Counted from the stretch's first letter, positions 46,021 through 57,492 are shown. The stretch: 64,000 nucleotides of DNA from Dermacentor variabilis (GCF_050947875.1 NW_027460291.1:26433868-26497867); one strand, 5' to 3'. Notes: generated by a model not told the origin, from the letters alone. Program-made: numbers and translations.

Positions 46021-47631
46021 CATTAAAAAAGCAATGAATAAAAATAACAATTTTGAAAATACAAAGTTACAAGAAAGCGCAATATAAATAAAAAAGAAAA
46101 GGAGAAGAAGAGCAGTTTAACAATGCATGAAACTATGACAAAAGGCAGCGAACGATGACAGCGAGGTATGAAAAGTATCAAAATCATTAAAATAGGCGTT
46201 ATAAAGGCAATGTATTCTGTGAACGGTTTCGTGTTGTTGACGACAGGCAGGGGCATGGAAGGGTCTATCTTATCCGGGGATCTTGCGGGGAATACAAAGC
46301 ATGATACAGCTGAGGAGTTCGGGACAGGTGAGGATACCGACAAGGAGTTTGAAGAGAAACAAAAGGTCAGCGCGATTACGTAGGGAGCGAAGGAAGGGCA
46401 ATGACAATAATCCAACAGGTTTAGAACATGGTCCAATGTCTGTGCTTGCGAAGCGGTGATAATACATGCTTAGAAACTTTTATCTGGACCTGATCTATAA
46501 TGTCACTGTTGGATCTGGAAAAGCCATACCCTATGGCCGACGTATGTTAGAGTTGAGGAAGACATATAGTTGTATACAACTTGCGGAGTGGTGCAGGGAA
46601 CTCGAATTCCGTGGATAGTTTGCAAACATAGCCAAGAGAGCACATACCCTGCATAGCAACGCATTTAGTGTGAGCAGAAAAGTGTAAGGGTGCATCAAAA
46701 AGTACACTAAGGTAAGTGATCGCACAGAACTTACACAATGACACAAAACCTAAAGAATGAAACAGAGAAATACTTCCTGTTTTGCGTGTGAAATTCATCA
46801 CTTTGGCTATAGCTGCGTTCAAGGAGGGATTATTACCTTTCCACCATTTAGAAAAGCAGGTCCGACTACAGGGTGCGACTATCAACAACAGTGTCAATTT
46901 TCTTTATAATTTTTGTCTCATCGGCATATAGAAGGAAAGGAGTGTTCCGAATATCGGAATGAATGCCATTATTAAATATTAAAGAAAGGAGTGGACCTAA
47001 TACTGATCCTTGAGGGACGCCGCTAGTGGCTATGTAAAAAGAATACGTTTGGCCATTGACTCTAACATAACATGATCTATCGAGAAGACAGCTGCTCAAA
47101 AGAGTGACAAATTACGAGTCAACATCACAATGTGGAAGCTTGATCAGAAGCAGTGAGTGGCAGACTGCATCAAAGGCTTTGTTCAGGTCACAGTAAACGG
47201 TGTCAACTCTCCCTCTTTGAAGTACCGGCGCGGAGATCTGTGTCACGGAACTTGCGAGATTTGTGATAGTGGAGCGGCCGGTTCGGAATGAGTGAGTTCT
47301 TTACAGTAAAAGACAATATGTTGTGAAGAGCAAGCTCAAAAATCTTAGACGGGCGATAATTCGAGACATAGGTGTTAAAGCCAGACTTAAATACAGTGAG
47401 GGAAATTGGAAGTAGTCAAAGAATTGTTAAATATAGATGTGAATACTGGAGCAAATATACTGCCGTAAGCTTTTAGAATTGCGGAGGGGATGCCATCGGG
47501 GCCGCAGGATAGGGAAGGCTTCAATCTCTTAAGGCATTTGGGGATGAGCTTTTCATTAAACAACACCGCACTAAATGTGGTAACCGTCGTGTGCTGCTGA
47601 CTGACTCCAGCGTTGAGACCTGCAGCTTTAT
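46020..47631 (-). pseudogene. LINE C (PHD-type CR1): reverse transcriptase, second part
   Basis: Read downwards from 47631: 'TTFSAVLFNEKLIPKCLKRL', then 'LSCGPDGIPSAILKAYGS' (about 47510), 'SNYRP' (about 47360), 'ATSGVPQGSVLGPLLS' (about 47020), and the catalytic motif as 'LLYADETKI' (about 46910), where the second Asp is Glu. The C-terminal 'RNRADLLFLFKLLVG' is at about 46350. Many stops between 47100 and 47360. The 5' half of the same element lies beyond the LTR retrotransposon at 52702-54935. Confidence 0.75.
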
Positions 47632-47635
47632 ATAT

Positions 47636-47786
47636 TGTCGCAATCGGTAATGTGGGAAGAGCAGGACGATGCTGGTGACCATGGAGACGACGAAGATAAG
47701 TGTAGCATTATCGCTGCTGTACGCTTGCTGGCCCAGCCATTAAAAGCCATCTGTAAATAGACGCACGCTTCTTCCTTCCCGTAACA
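47636..47786 (+). repeat. 5' LTR, 151 bp
   Basis: Starts TGTCGCAATCGG and ends CCCGTAACA. Contains 'ctgtaaatagacgcacgctt' shared with the 3' LTR. Confidence 0.88.
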
Positions 47787-47855
47787 TCTTTGGTGGACGT
47801 GCGGGGTAATCACTTGCGCAAGACGGAGCTCCGCAGCGGGCGTAACCTGGCCACC

Positions 47856-48600
47856 ATGTCACCCGAAGGAGAGAGTTCAATCACGGTCCCGTCGTCGCCA
47901 CCGACGGTCATCCTGGCCCAGCCTCGCAACCCTGGCATGTTTTCCGGGATCGACAACGTTGACGTCGACGACTGGTTGCAGAATTACGAGCGGGTCAGCG
48001 CACACAACAGGCGGGATAACATGCTTATGCTGGCCAACAATATTCTACCTCAAGAAAACGGCACGGCTCTGGTTCGAAACACACGAAGAAGATATTACGA
48101 GTTGCGACCAGTGCAAACACAAGCTTAGAGATTTGTTCGGCAAGCCGGTCGGCCGCCAACGTGCTGCGAAGAAGGACCTTGGGACCCGTGTACAGACGTC
48201 CACTGAATCTTATGTGGCGTATATCCAGGACGTCCTCGCCCTTTGCCGCAAAGCGGATAACAATATAGCAGAGGCAGACAAGGTCAGCCACCTCTTAAAA
48301 AGCATGGCGGAAGACGCGTTTAACCTGCTTGTTTACAAGAACGTAACACCGGTCAATGAGATCATTAACGAATGTCGCCGCTTTGAAGACGCGAAGAGTC
48401 GCCTCATAGTTCAACAGTTTACGCGTCTACTTAATAACGCAGCTTCATCGAAGACGTTTGTCCTCCGCGTGAGCCCACCTCCTGCTAGAACGTCGTACGT
48501 ATCGTTCGGCGAGAAATCGAAGCAGCGTCTCCTGCCGCGTCAGTTACGCAGTGCTTTGACGATTCCCGGGCGCTTGCGTCTCTCATTCAGTCGGTAATTC
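47856..48600 (+). pseudogene. LTR element gag, capsid part
   Basis: ATG at 47856 in a good context (gccaccATGt). It opens 'MSPEGESSITVPSSPP', then 'PGMFSGIDNVDVDDWLQNYE', the usual gag start with a W-L motif. A frameshift near 48040 moves to a frame with 'LYFETHEEDI'-like sequence, 'LRDLFGKPVGRQRAAKKDL', 'SYVAYIQDVLALCRKAD', 'KVSHLLKSMAEDAF' and 'INECRRFEDAKSR'. A further break near 48440. Gag forms the particle and packages RNA. Confidence 0.75.
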
Positions 48601-49030
48601 GCCAAGACCTTGCCAATGTGGGTGTTCCATCCATCTGCTCCGCCAGCCGTCCTGACTTTGCTTCGCCTGCTGCCTCTGCCCCTGTGCATCGGAGCCAATA
48701 CAGTCCAGATCCGAGCTATCGCAACCCGGCCGAATGGCGCACACATGACGATAGACCCATCTGCTTTTACTGTGGATGTGTGGGCCACATCTCTCGCCAC
48801 TGTCGAAGTTCCTGGCCATCGCACTCTCGACCAAGCTTTCCCGCCTACCGCCGCTCCCCACTGAATCCTCGCCCGCCATCACTCTCCACCAATGTTGAAG
48901 ACGCTCCTGACAACGCTCGAGCCACCGTAACCAGCCGCTCACCATCACCAGATAGTCGCCGCTCCCGTTCACCCCAGCTGCGGCGCTCTCCATCCCCAGC
49001 TTACCGTCGCCGCTCTCCGACGGGAAGCTA
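48600..49030 (+). pseudogene. LTR element gag, zinc knuckle part
   Basis: A Pro/Ser/Arg-rich frame with one CCHC knuckle 'CFYCGCVGHISRHC' (about 48760-48801), followed by an Arg-Ser-rich tail ending in TAA at 49029-49031. It binds nucleic acid. Confidence 0.75.
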
Positions 49031-49119
49031 ACTGGGGCAGCTCCTGGAGGTGACGCTGCTCTCGAACCCCGGCCTAAAATTCCTCTGCTGCCCTGCCTAC
49101 TAATCGGAACCTCCTGGAC

Positions 49120-49929
49120 GTGGACCTGGATGGTTTGCCCGTTACAGCACTCATCGATACTGCAGCCCAAATTTCCATCATGAGTGCGGAGCTTCGAACG
49201 CGCTTGAAGAAAGTACTGACTCCTGCTCCGACTCGACTGCTCCAGGTCGCCGATGGTGGCACTCCGGCTGTGCTTAGAATGTGTACTGCTCGTGTCAGTG
49301 TCGCCGGTCGCCACACGTCCGTTTCGTTTAGTGTGCTCGAATGTTGCCCTCACAATGTTATCCTCGGACTCAACTTTTTGGCCGCCCATTCTGCTCTGAT
49401 TGGCTGTTCCGCCGGCATTGTACAACTTGACCTAGCACTACCTGTCCCCGTTTACCATCCTGCTCAAGCTCCAACTCAGCTTTGGTCCGAGGATTTTATA
49501 CGCCTGCCATCTCTTGCAGCAACCTGCATCCCTCTCTTAGCCTGCCCACCTGTACCTGACGAAGACTATGTCCTTACTCCCGCGATTTCAGTCCTGCTTT
49601 CTCACAATGTCTCCTTCCCGCACACCAGCGTTTCTGTTGTGGACAATCAGTCATGTCTTCCCATCCTAAATTTCGGACAGTGCCCACAAGTACTTCCTCG
49701 AGGCATGTCTCTAGCCACGTTGTCACCGACGCACGAGTGCCACATGTCCGCTCTATCTGTTGCGCCGTCTTCGACCAATACTCATTCTGCGCCTTCTGCA
49801 TCAGCCCCGACCGAGTACTTTACAAAGATGATTGCACCGGACCTCTCAACCCAACAAGCCGCAGAGCTCCATGGCCTCCTCGAGTCCTACTCCGACATTT
49901 TCGACCTGAACAATCGCCCTTTGTATTAA
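49120..49929 (+). pseudogene. LTR element protease and RT N-terminus
   Basis: 270 codons. 'ALIDTAAQISIMSAELR' gives the protease active site as D-T-A rather than the usual D-T-G or D-S-G, and 'NVILGLNFLAAHSA' is the I-L-G block. After a long Pro/Ser spacer, 'ELHGLLESYSDIFD' marks the RT start. The frame ends at TAA 49927-49929, just before the RT fingers. Confidence 0.75.
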
Positions 49930-51244
49930 ACTACGGTTGTGAAGCATCGTATAAATACCGGCGATGCAGCACCTGTTCGCAGACGCCCATACCAGGTGTT
50001 GCCTTCTGAGCGACAAGTTATCCAGAGCGAGGTTGACAAAATGCTTGCCAAAGGGATTATTGAACACTATTCCTGCCCGTGGGCGTCCCCTGTTGTTCTC
50101 GTCAAAAAGAAAGATAACAGCTGGCGATTCTGCGTTGACTATCTTCATCTAAACACGGTCACCAAGAAAGATGTATATCCACTTCCCCGCATTGACCATG
50201 GTCTGGATAGTCTCCACGGTGTCACTTATTTTTCATCTATAGACCTTCGCTCTGGATATTGGCAAATTGCCGTGGATGAAATGGACCGTGAAAAAAACCA
50301 CATTCTTCACAGCAGACGGCCTATATCAGTTCCGGGTAATGCCTTTTGGCTTGTGCAATGCCCCGACGACCTTTGAACGCATGTTGGACATGCTCTTTCG
50401 TGGTTTCAAATGGTCCATCTGTTTGTGCTACTTGGATGACGTCATCGTATTCTCTTCAACTTTTGCGACGCATCTTGAAATACTTTCATCTGTTCTTTCT
50501 GTTTTTCGCACCGCTGGCTTGCAGCTCAACTCGTCCAAGTGCCATTTCGGTCACCGCCAAATAACCATGCTCGGACACCTTGTCGATTCGTCAGGCATTC
50601 GCCCCGACCACGCTAAAGTTCATGCTGTGCAGAATTTCCCCGTACCAACTTGTGCCAAAGATGTTCGCAGATTTATTGGCCTTTGGTCGTACTCCCGCAG
50701 GTTTGTGCAAAATTTCGCCCATGTTGCCCGTCCCCTGACTGAGCTCCTGAAGAAAGAAGTTCCTTCCTGTTGGGGCTCTGAACAAGCGTCTGCATTCTCG
50801 CCGCTCATGACGCTGCTTACCACACTTCCTGTTCTCGCCCATTTTGACGCCTCCGCTCCGACAGAAGTCCGCACTCACGCCAGTGGCTACGGCATCCGCC
50901 CAGTGTTAGCTCAACGCCAATGTCGGCACGACCGCGTCATCGCCTTCGCCAGCCGCCTCCTCTCTACTGCAGAGCGCAATTACTCGATTACTGAGCGCGA
51001 ATGTCTCGCCCTCATTTGGGCGGTGGGCAAGTTCCGACCCTACATATATGGACGACCATTTACAGTTACAACCGACCACCACGCCCTTTGTTGGATTTCC
51101 TCCATCAAGGATCCCACAGGATGCCTCGTCGCTGGGCCCTACGGCTACAGGAATACACATACACTGTGGTCTACAAGTCGGGTCGTCTACATCAGGACGC
51201 CGACTGCCTGTCTCGTCATCCCGTCGATGTACCGGACGGTTTAG
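49930..51244 (+). pseudogene. LTR element reverse transcriptase and RNase H
   Basis: 'WASPVVLVKKKDNSWRFCVD' and 'YFSSIDLRSGYWQI' (first catalytic Asp) are followed by a frameshift near 50290. Then 'LYQFRVMPFGLCNAPTTF', 'LCYLDDVIVFS' (YLDD, about 50428-50455) and 'FIGLWSYSRRFVQNFA' in the connection region. RNase H shows 'RNYSITERECLALIWAV' and 'TVTTDHHALCWI'. Another shift near 51110 leads to 'VVYKSGRLHQDADCLSRHP'. It would copy the genomic RNA and remove it. Confidence 0.85.
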
Positions 51245-51249
51245 TGGAT

Positions 51250-52523
51250 GTCGCACCGATCTGCGTTCTTTCGCTCTCAGCCTTGCAAGACATTGGCGCT
51301 GAACAACGACGCGATGAGTCGTTACGTTCCATTATCGCACGCCTGCTCTCTGATCCGTCTGACCCATCCCTTCACATGTTCGTGCTACAAAATGGCATCC
51401 CGCATTGCCGCAACATGCGCCCCGACGGGCCCGAGCTCCTAACTGTCATTCCGTCTCATCTGCGATAGCTTGTACTGCAGCAACTGCACGACGTTCCCAC
51501 TGCTGGACACCTTGGCGTCACGCGGACCTGTGACCGAATTCGGCGACGGATTTTCTGGCCCCGTCTCAACCGCTCTGTCCGGCGCTATGTTGCCGCGTGT
51601 GAGTCGTGTCAACACCGGAAAAGACCAGCTGTGCCTCCCGCCGGACTGCTGCAGCCTTTGGATATACCGGCCGACCCTTTATTTCGCGTTGGCGTTGATC
51701 TTCTCGGACCATTCCCTATATACTATGACGGAAATAGATGGATTGCCGTCGCTACAGACTATAGAACTCGGTATGCCATTACTAAAGCCCTACCGACAAG
51801 CTGCGCCACAGACGTCGCTGATTTCTTGCTTCACAACATTATCTTGCACCACGGTGCACCTAGACAACTTCTCACCGATCGTGGCAGATACTTTCTTGCC
51901 AAAGTCATAGACGACCTACTTCGATCATGTGCTACTATACACAAACTTACAACCTCTTACCATCCTCAAACTAACGGTCTTACCAAACACCTCAACCGTA
52001 CGTTAACTGACATTTTAGCAATATAAGTTTCCCCCGATCATCGCGACTGGGACATTGCTCTACCATTTGTCACGTTCGCCTACAATTCCTCGCGCCGCGA
52101 CACAGCTGGATATTCACCCCTCTATCTCCTCTTCGGGCGTGAGCCGACTTTGCCTTTCGAGACTCTCCTTTCGACCACACTCGACTCGCCGACAGAGTAC
52201 ACTCGGGATGCCATAGCCACAGCGACCCAAGCCCACCAGATTGCCTGCATTTGTCTTTCTGCTTCAGAGACGCGCCGTGCCGTTACGACCAGCGCCATCA
52301 CGACGTGCACTACGAACCAGGTGCTCTTGCAACTCGGCGTGTTGGTCTTTCGGAGAAATTCCTCTCGCAGTACTATGGCCCTTACCGCATCCTTCGCCAG
52401 GTGACCCCTGTCACATATGCAGTGTCTCCGCTGGATGCCTCGGTGCCTTTACCTCTCTCTGACATCATCCAGGTCAGCCGCCTCGAGCCCTACCTTTCTC
52501 AGACCGATGAGTCGCACCAATAA
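51250..52523 (+). pseudogene. LTR element integrase
   Basis: A zinc-binding region near 51470-51620 ('LQQLHDV', then 'CESCQHRKR' across shifts). The core has 'VGVDLLGPFPIYYDGNRW' (first Asp, about 51690), 'LLTDRGRYFLAKV' (second Asp) and 'YHPQTNGLTKHLNRTL', where the third acidic residue region reads K-H. TAA at about 52024. The C-terminal part continues with 'AYNSSRRDTAGYSPLYLLFG' and to 52523 in shifted frames. Inactive. Confidence 0.8.
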
Positions 52524-52546
52524 GGTGCTTTTTCCGACGGGGGTGA

Positions 52547-52697
52547 TGTCACAGTCGGAAATGTGGGAAGAGGAGGACGATGATGGTGACCTTGGAGACG
52601 ACGAAAAAGAGTGTAGCATTATCGCTGCTCTACGCTTGCTGGCTCTGCCAATAAAAGCCATCTGTAAATAGACGCACGCTTCTTCCTTCCCGTAGCA
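52547..52697 (+). repeat. 3' LTR, 151 bp
   Basis: Starts TGTCACAGTCGG and ends CCCGTAGCA. Same length as the 5' LTR, with substitutions only. Confidence 0.88.
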
Positions 52698-52701
52698 ATA
52701 T

Positions 52702-54230
52702 GGATGAGGAATGGGGAGCAAAACAATCCGCGGCTGCTGAGGCTTCTACTCCTCTAGAGTCAAGGAGGCGAAAACACTGCCCTCATATATTAGAGCGCTT
52801 ACAGGTGCACTTCCAAAATTCCGCCGGCCGGTCGGAGGCACTCTTTTCCAAGAATGCAATAAATGAGCCTTGATCCCGCTTATAGAGGCGTTTAAAGAGA
52901 GCGCAAAAAAAGCGTAATTCTTTTCTCCACTCCTTAGGCACGATATTCTAGATTTTCGGTGCACGCAATCTTTATGTTTTACGGCAATTATGAGTTGAGA
53001 CGAGAACCAGTGTGGATATTTAAAGCGTTTAGGTCTGTACTGTGGAACGTATTTGCGCACACTCCTCAAAACAAGCTCCTAAACTGATCTACTTGGTCAT
53101 GAACATTCGTTTTGTCTGTAACCAATGACCAATCTCTGGTGGACAAGAAATCATATAACCCAAAATAATCACCACACCTGAAATCAAAGCGAGAGGGCTC
53201 ATTTACGCCACTGCAGGAGCTCTGCCTCAGAGATGACAGAGAGGCTGCTATCTTAAGTGACGGATGAAACTTATCGGGACACACGAGGGACGGGTCAGAA
53301 CGAATGATATCTACAACTTGAGCATTCGAGATGCAAAGGCATAAAAGGGTGCCACATGAATTGGCGATCAAGTTATGCTGCTAAAGTAAAAACAAAGACA
53401 GAAAGTCCAACAACAGGTGGCATTTGTTCTCTATATAATGATTGTGATGGGAATATTGAAGCGTGTTTTAATCAATTCTAGGTGTATTAAAATCACCAAA
53501 AAGGATTACTCTCTGCTTACTATGGGAAGATATTGTTGTTCAATAGAAGCGATGACCTCGTCAAACAAAACAGGGTAAATATTCGGCTGTGCGTAGAAAA
53601 ATCCAATCAACAATTTTTCACAGCGCGCTAGGCTGACTTCAAGCCAAGTCGAGTCATGTACACTGTCAATGTTGTTGCGCCGAAAACATCTCAGTGGGTT
53701 GTCCACATCTACCAGTGTGCCACCACCTTCTTGTTGAGATCCACTGAAGTCCCGGTCACTGCGGGGGACCTTTTAGTGCGGTGGAAATATGTCTGAAGAG
53801 GAAATTTCACTGCTGCGCCAAGTTTCAGAAATAACGAAAATAGGAAACGAAGACGAAATACAATTGCAGAAAAATTCACGCGCTTTCGTGCGAAGTCCAC
53901 GAGCAATATGGTAATAGATGTCCAAATAACACGCCATTTTAATCCTTAGGGTTTATCTCGGAAGCATGAAGCATGTCGTGAAACTCCCCATGAAACGGCT
54001 TGAACAGGCATGCTTGGGGACATTGACGGGTCGTTCAGGCGCTTAAGAGCTTCATCATCGACGGCTACATGAAAAGAATACGGCTTATGTCTTGTTCTAA
54101 GCCGGCAGGAGAGGGGAGAAATATCAAAGGCAGTCAAGCGCTTCGGCAAGTCGGAAGAGGTTCTTTCAGTGCTTAGATTATAAACAAAAATAGCCTTAAG
54201 TCGTTATGGCTGTTGAGCTACAAACAATGT
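52702..54230 (-). pseudogene. LINE C: endonuclease and linker, 5' half of ORF2
   Basis: Reverse-strand pieces: 'STWLEVSLARCEKLLIGFFY' (about 53650), typical of the endonuclease core in CR1/Jockey LINEs, 'DFLSTRDWSLVTDKTNVHDQ' (about 53130), and 'KYPHWFSSQLIIAVKHKD' (about 53010), the conserved linker before RT. Frames are broken repeatedly. It joins the RT part at 47631 when the LTR element is removed. Confidence 0.65.
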
Positions 54231-54512
54231 CGAACTCTTTAGGGCACCAACAGAGGCAGGACTGTTTTTTTTTGTTTTAGCCTCCGGGGAATTCTAAGTG
54301 GTAGAACCGAAATCACGTGGAGAAACGGTGGCTCCTTGTTCTGCAGTGCGTAGAAACACAGGTAGAACTTGTCGCGTCGAGGCAGGAGTAGAAGAAGTAG
54401 AATACCTTCCGCAGTGGACAAGCGACTTCCCAGGTGTGGCAGCTGCACGACGCAAGAACTCGTCGCGCAGGCAATAAACCTCCGCTAGAAGGGAGGCGAC
54501 GACTTGGGTCGG

Positions 54513-54935
54513 TTACTCCGCTCCACGGGAGTGGTCCTTACGAAGGCGTTCATTGTCATCTCGCAGTTGGCAAACTTTGCCGCTAAGGAACGAGATTCCA
54601 TCTAGCGCGCCGAGGCGGCCACGCAGACCGGCCACGCCGCCATCAAGGTCCCCTAGTGGGGCACAAGAGGAGGAAATGGTTTGGGAAAGGGAAAGCTGCA
54701 TGGATCACGCCGTGAGATCGCTGTCGCTAGGCTTAACACGTTGCTGTGTTAGATCACACAAATTGCAGCAAAAACAGCTCGACCCGTACTTCAAAAGCTC
54801 CAGTTCGTCGTCTGGTGAGGTCACACACTTCGTATGGAAACGTTTTTCACACTTTTGACAGCGATAGAACTGCTGTTTTCCGAAAAAAAAAGAAGGGCAT
54901 GAGCAGAGCAAGCGTGTGTCTTTACTGGGCGCCAT
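54513..54935 (-). pseudogene. LINE C ORF1 with PHD-type zinc finger
   Basis: Reads from ATG at 54935: 'LLCSCPSFFFGKQQFYRC', 'CEKRFHTKC' and 'CFCCNLC' make a C4-H-C3 pattern like a PHD finger. One in-frame TGA (54705-54707) separates it from a second stretch ending in the coiled-coil-like 'VCQLRDDNERLRKD' and TAA at about 54513. PHD fingers are known from ORF1 of CR1-like LINEs; they are thought to help chromatin contact. Apart from the TGA the frame is intact. Confidence 0.7.
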
Positions 54936-54947
54936 GCTGCGGCACTA

Positions 54948-55017
54948 ATAATAGAAATAATAATAAGAAGACCAACAACAACAACAACGACAACAACAAC
55001 AATAATAATAATAATAC
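54948..55017. repeat. (AAT)n/(AAC)n simple repeats
   Basis: Imperfect trinucleotide tract just upstream of the LINE C ORF1 on the reverse strand. Confidence 0.9.
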
Positions 55018-56975
55018 CTATATATGCATAGATGTGTCGATTCAGGCAGAACACACCACAGCTTCGCTGTTCGTCTTTCCTTACACGTTTGTCCTGTATA
55101 TAATATTTGAGCGGTTCATTAAATAATTGCTAAATAAGTAATTAGGAGAACTATCCTAAAAAGAAAAAGCTTTACACTATGTGGAAATTAGACGAAAGGA
55201 AGCCTATGCGGCTTATTTACTTAGAATATTACCGTTGAAAAATAGCCTTGTACCACGTGGCTAGACCATGAATTATTCTCTTGGGTTTTAACGTACTCTC
55301 GGACCGCCTAACCACGGCAACTCAATTGCGCTGCCAGGAGCCATCGACGCCCTGTTTTTATTATGCTTTGCTTGCTTGCCACACTGATGCTGGGTTCACG
55401 AACGCCGTCTGGCTTCTGAGGCTGCTAACGCATGCCACCTCAACGTTGCAAACATTTCAAGACATCGTCTCACTCCTACGCGCCTTCGAGTTCACAAGCC
55501 CCTTTTTTTAATAAAACAGGGGGAGGGGGGGGGGTAGTGACTGACTACTTCCTGAGCACTCATCAAGCCTGATCAAATAATGGAAAATTAACGGGCGTAC
55601 AAGTGAGACAATGTGACGATGTTCACTCATCGATATAATACAGACTACACAAGTACAGGCTTTGGAATGGACTTTAGTCTTTCTCAACTTCTTTTGGCTT
55701 GCTCACCTCCTCATGCGACGAACATTTCATGCAATTTGATACTTCTTTTTCTTTATTTGTTCCGATCGCTTGTTTCCAGCGAGTCTCCACCTAAAGATAT
55801 CACATCTAATATTTAAAACTAATTGAGGCCTCCCACGTCGTGCCGCATGACTATGTAGCCGGCTGTTAGTCAGTAGATGGTGAATTAATTGATGCTACTT
55901 TGTCAAACCAACCCTCGAAGGACACAGCGTAGTTTTTAGACAGTTGGCAGCCGATGTTCTGCAAAGGACAGTAGGCCATCTCACAACCAGTACATCTGAA
56001 TCTGGCGCTTGACAGGTGTTTCAGCAGCTACATCCATGCAAGCGACGTCCGCAAGTAAAAAAATTGCGATGCCTGTTGTTGAGTGCCGCCGGTTTTTAGT
56101 AATTACGAAACACTCAATTCACATTGCATTCAAGCATTTATAGGTTTTGTCACAGCTACAACTGCAAGGCTAAACTGCGGACGTCCCGCTTAGGTACCTT
56201 CGTTCCTTTGCTCTCCATATAAAGCTTATGGTGCCCTGCTGGTGAGCACGAGGTAGTGAGAACCCTTCATAGCCGCGGCCACCGAATTCCCATAGCAGTG
56301 CAATGCAACAACTCTCGTGTACTGTGACCGCGTCGCATGGCAAAATCCCTATGCAGTAGAGGTCAATTCAGTGCCCCTCACTACGACGTCTCCCACCACC
56401 CCAAGTTGCTGTGGTATATTAAACCTTATAATTTATCATCAGCGATCACAAAGCCATGATGTCAACTGCCAGTCTTGAAAACCGCCTTACCGATTTCTTA
56501 TTTGGTGTCCTCTAGTTTCTGGAAGAAAAAGCTGCGCAACACCGTGGACGCTGTGCAAACGGTCGCTCTAACACACTAGTGGCGCGCAGAATTTTGTCTA
56601 GACGACATCGATTACAACTATTGCATACGAACGCGTTAATTTCATGCTCGTATTGAGATTATGATCCTGTAATGGCGCAGTGCCCGCAGCGGAGGGGTTT
56701 TATTTCCGTTTAAAGCGCAACCGCAAGTGATGGACATTTGTTTGCCATCGTTTTATATTTACGTACCCTGACAAGCACGTGATAGAGTGACAAATTCAGC
56801 GAACACATCCACTTGCGCCTTTGCGAGATGCGAGTTTAGCTATTGTTCGACACAGGAATTCTTCAGGAAAGGCAAAGTTGTGTGAATATTTAAAAGCCTG
56901 TGCTGTACCGACCTAATCCAGCGCATTTTATGTCGTGCAATGTTCCCGAGTTCATGACGCGATTTGCATACGCAG
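55018..56975. other. Intron sequence, nothing recognised
   Basis: No family motif or terminal repeats. A G-rich run lies at about 55518-55535. Ends in the acceptor of exon d. Confidence 0.45.
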
Positions 56976-57187
56976 GTCCTTCCCGGTGCCCGGAGAACAC
57001 TCGCATGCTCATCGGTGTGTGGTGGGTAGCCGTTGTCTTCGCGACCACTTCATTCACGAGCCACATGCAGGCCAGCATGGCCATTAAAACTGAGGTTCCC
57101 CGTCTCGAAAGTGTCGCCGACATCATCAAGCACCGGCGCATTGTGCCCACCATCATCGATGGCATGGCTTTCGATGTCTTTTTCAAA
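56976..57187 (+). CDS. Ionotropic receptor gene, exon d (M3 and start of S2)
   Basis: Two bases complete a Gly codon with exon c; then 70 codons. 'PSRCPENTRMLIGVWWVAVV' is the end of the pore turn and the M3 start. The superfamily motif R-x-x-x-x-x-W-W is kept. The gate motif (S-Y-T-A-N-L in classical receptors) reads 'TSFTSHM', which points to the divergent IR branch. 'EVPRLESVADIIKHRRIVP' is the start of S2. Acceptor gcatacgcag, donor gtacgt, ends in phase 0. Upstream open codons before 56976 belong to the intron. Confidence 0.9.
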
Positions 57188-57372
57188 GTACGTACGACAG
57201 ATTATCGCGTGTCTACTTCAAGATAGTGAGAGGTGTGCTGCGTTGCCTTTGGATAGGGCTTTACACTTCTTTCTAGGTTTTATATAACTAATTTCCGAGC
57301 GTGTAAAAAGAGAGGATAAAGCACCACGTTCTTTGTCTTGTACGGTTTGTTTACTTTTTTTTCTTTCGGCAG
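57188..57372 (+). other. Short intron, 185 bp
   Basis: Starts gtacgt and ends tttctttcggcag with a good pyrimidine tract. The only transposon-free short intron of the gene in this window. Confidence 0.85.
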
Positions 57373-57492
57373 TCATCTACCAACCCCGATGACCAAGAGC
57401 TTTGGCACCGAGTCCAGCAACATCACAGCCAGCTTCCCTTCAGTAAAGTCTTCCGGCGGGAAACTTATGAGGCCGTGCTAGATGGTCGACAG
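57373..57492 (+). CDS. Ionotropic receptor gene, exon e (S2 lobe)
   Basis: Forty codons, phase 0 at both ends, beginning 'SSTNPDDQELWHRVQQH' and ending 'YEAVLDGRQ' before the donor gtagga. This fits the part of the S2 lobe where receptors of this family have a variable helix followed by a conserved turn ('...a-v-x-d-g...'). The remaining S2, helix M4 and the stop are not seen in the rest of the window, where only transposons and unrecognised sequence follow. Confidence 0.8.

Larger units (their letters stand above)
47636..52697 (+). mobile_element. Ty3/gypsy-type LTR retrotransposon, complete but dead
   Basis: Two 151-bp LTRs (47636-47786 and 52547-52697) flank gag, protease, RT, RNase H and integrase in that order. 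The target duplication is atat (47632-47635 and 52698-52701). A purine run ends just before the 3' LTR (cgacggggg, about 52536). Counting by eye, the LTRs differ at about 14 of 151 positions, so the insertion is old. No envelope gene is present. The element sits in LINE C in the opposite orientation. Confidence 0.88.

Noticed and set aside
48583..49425. 280-codon reverse-strand frame
   Set aside because: Antisense shadow of the gag/protease region of the LTR element, without known motifs.
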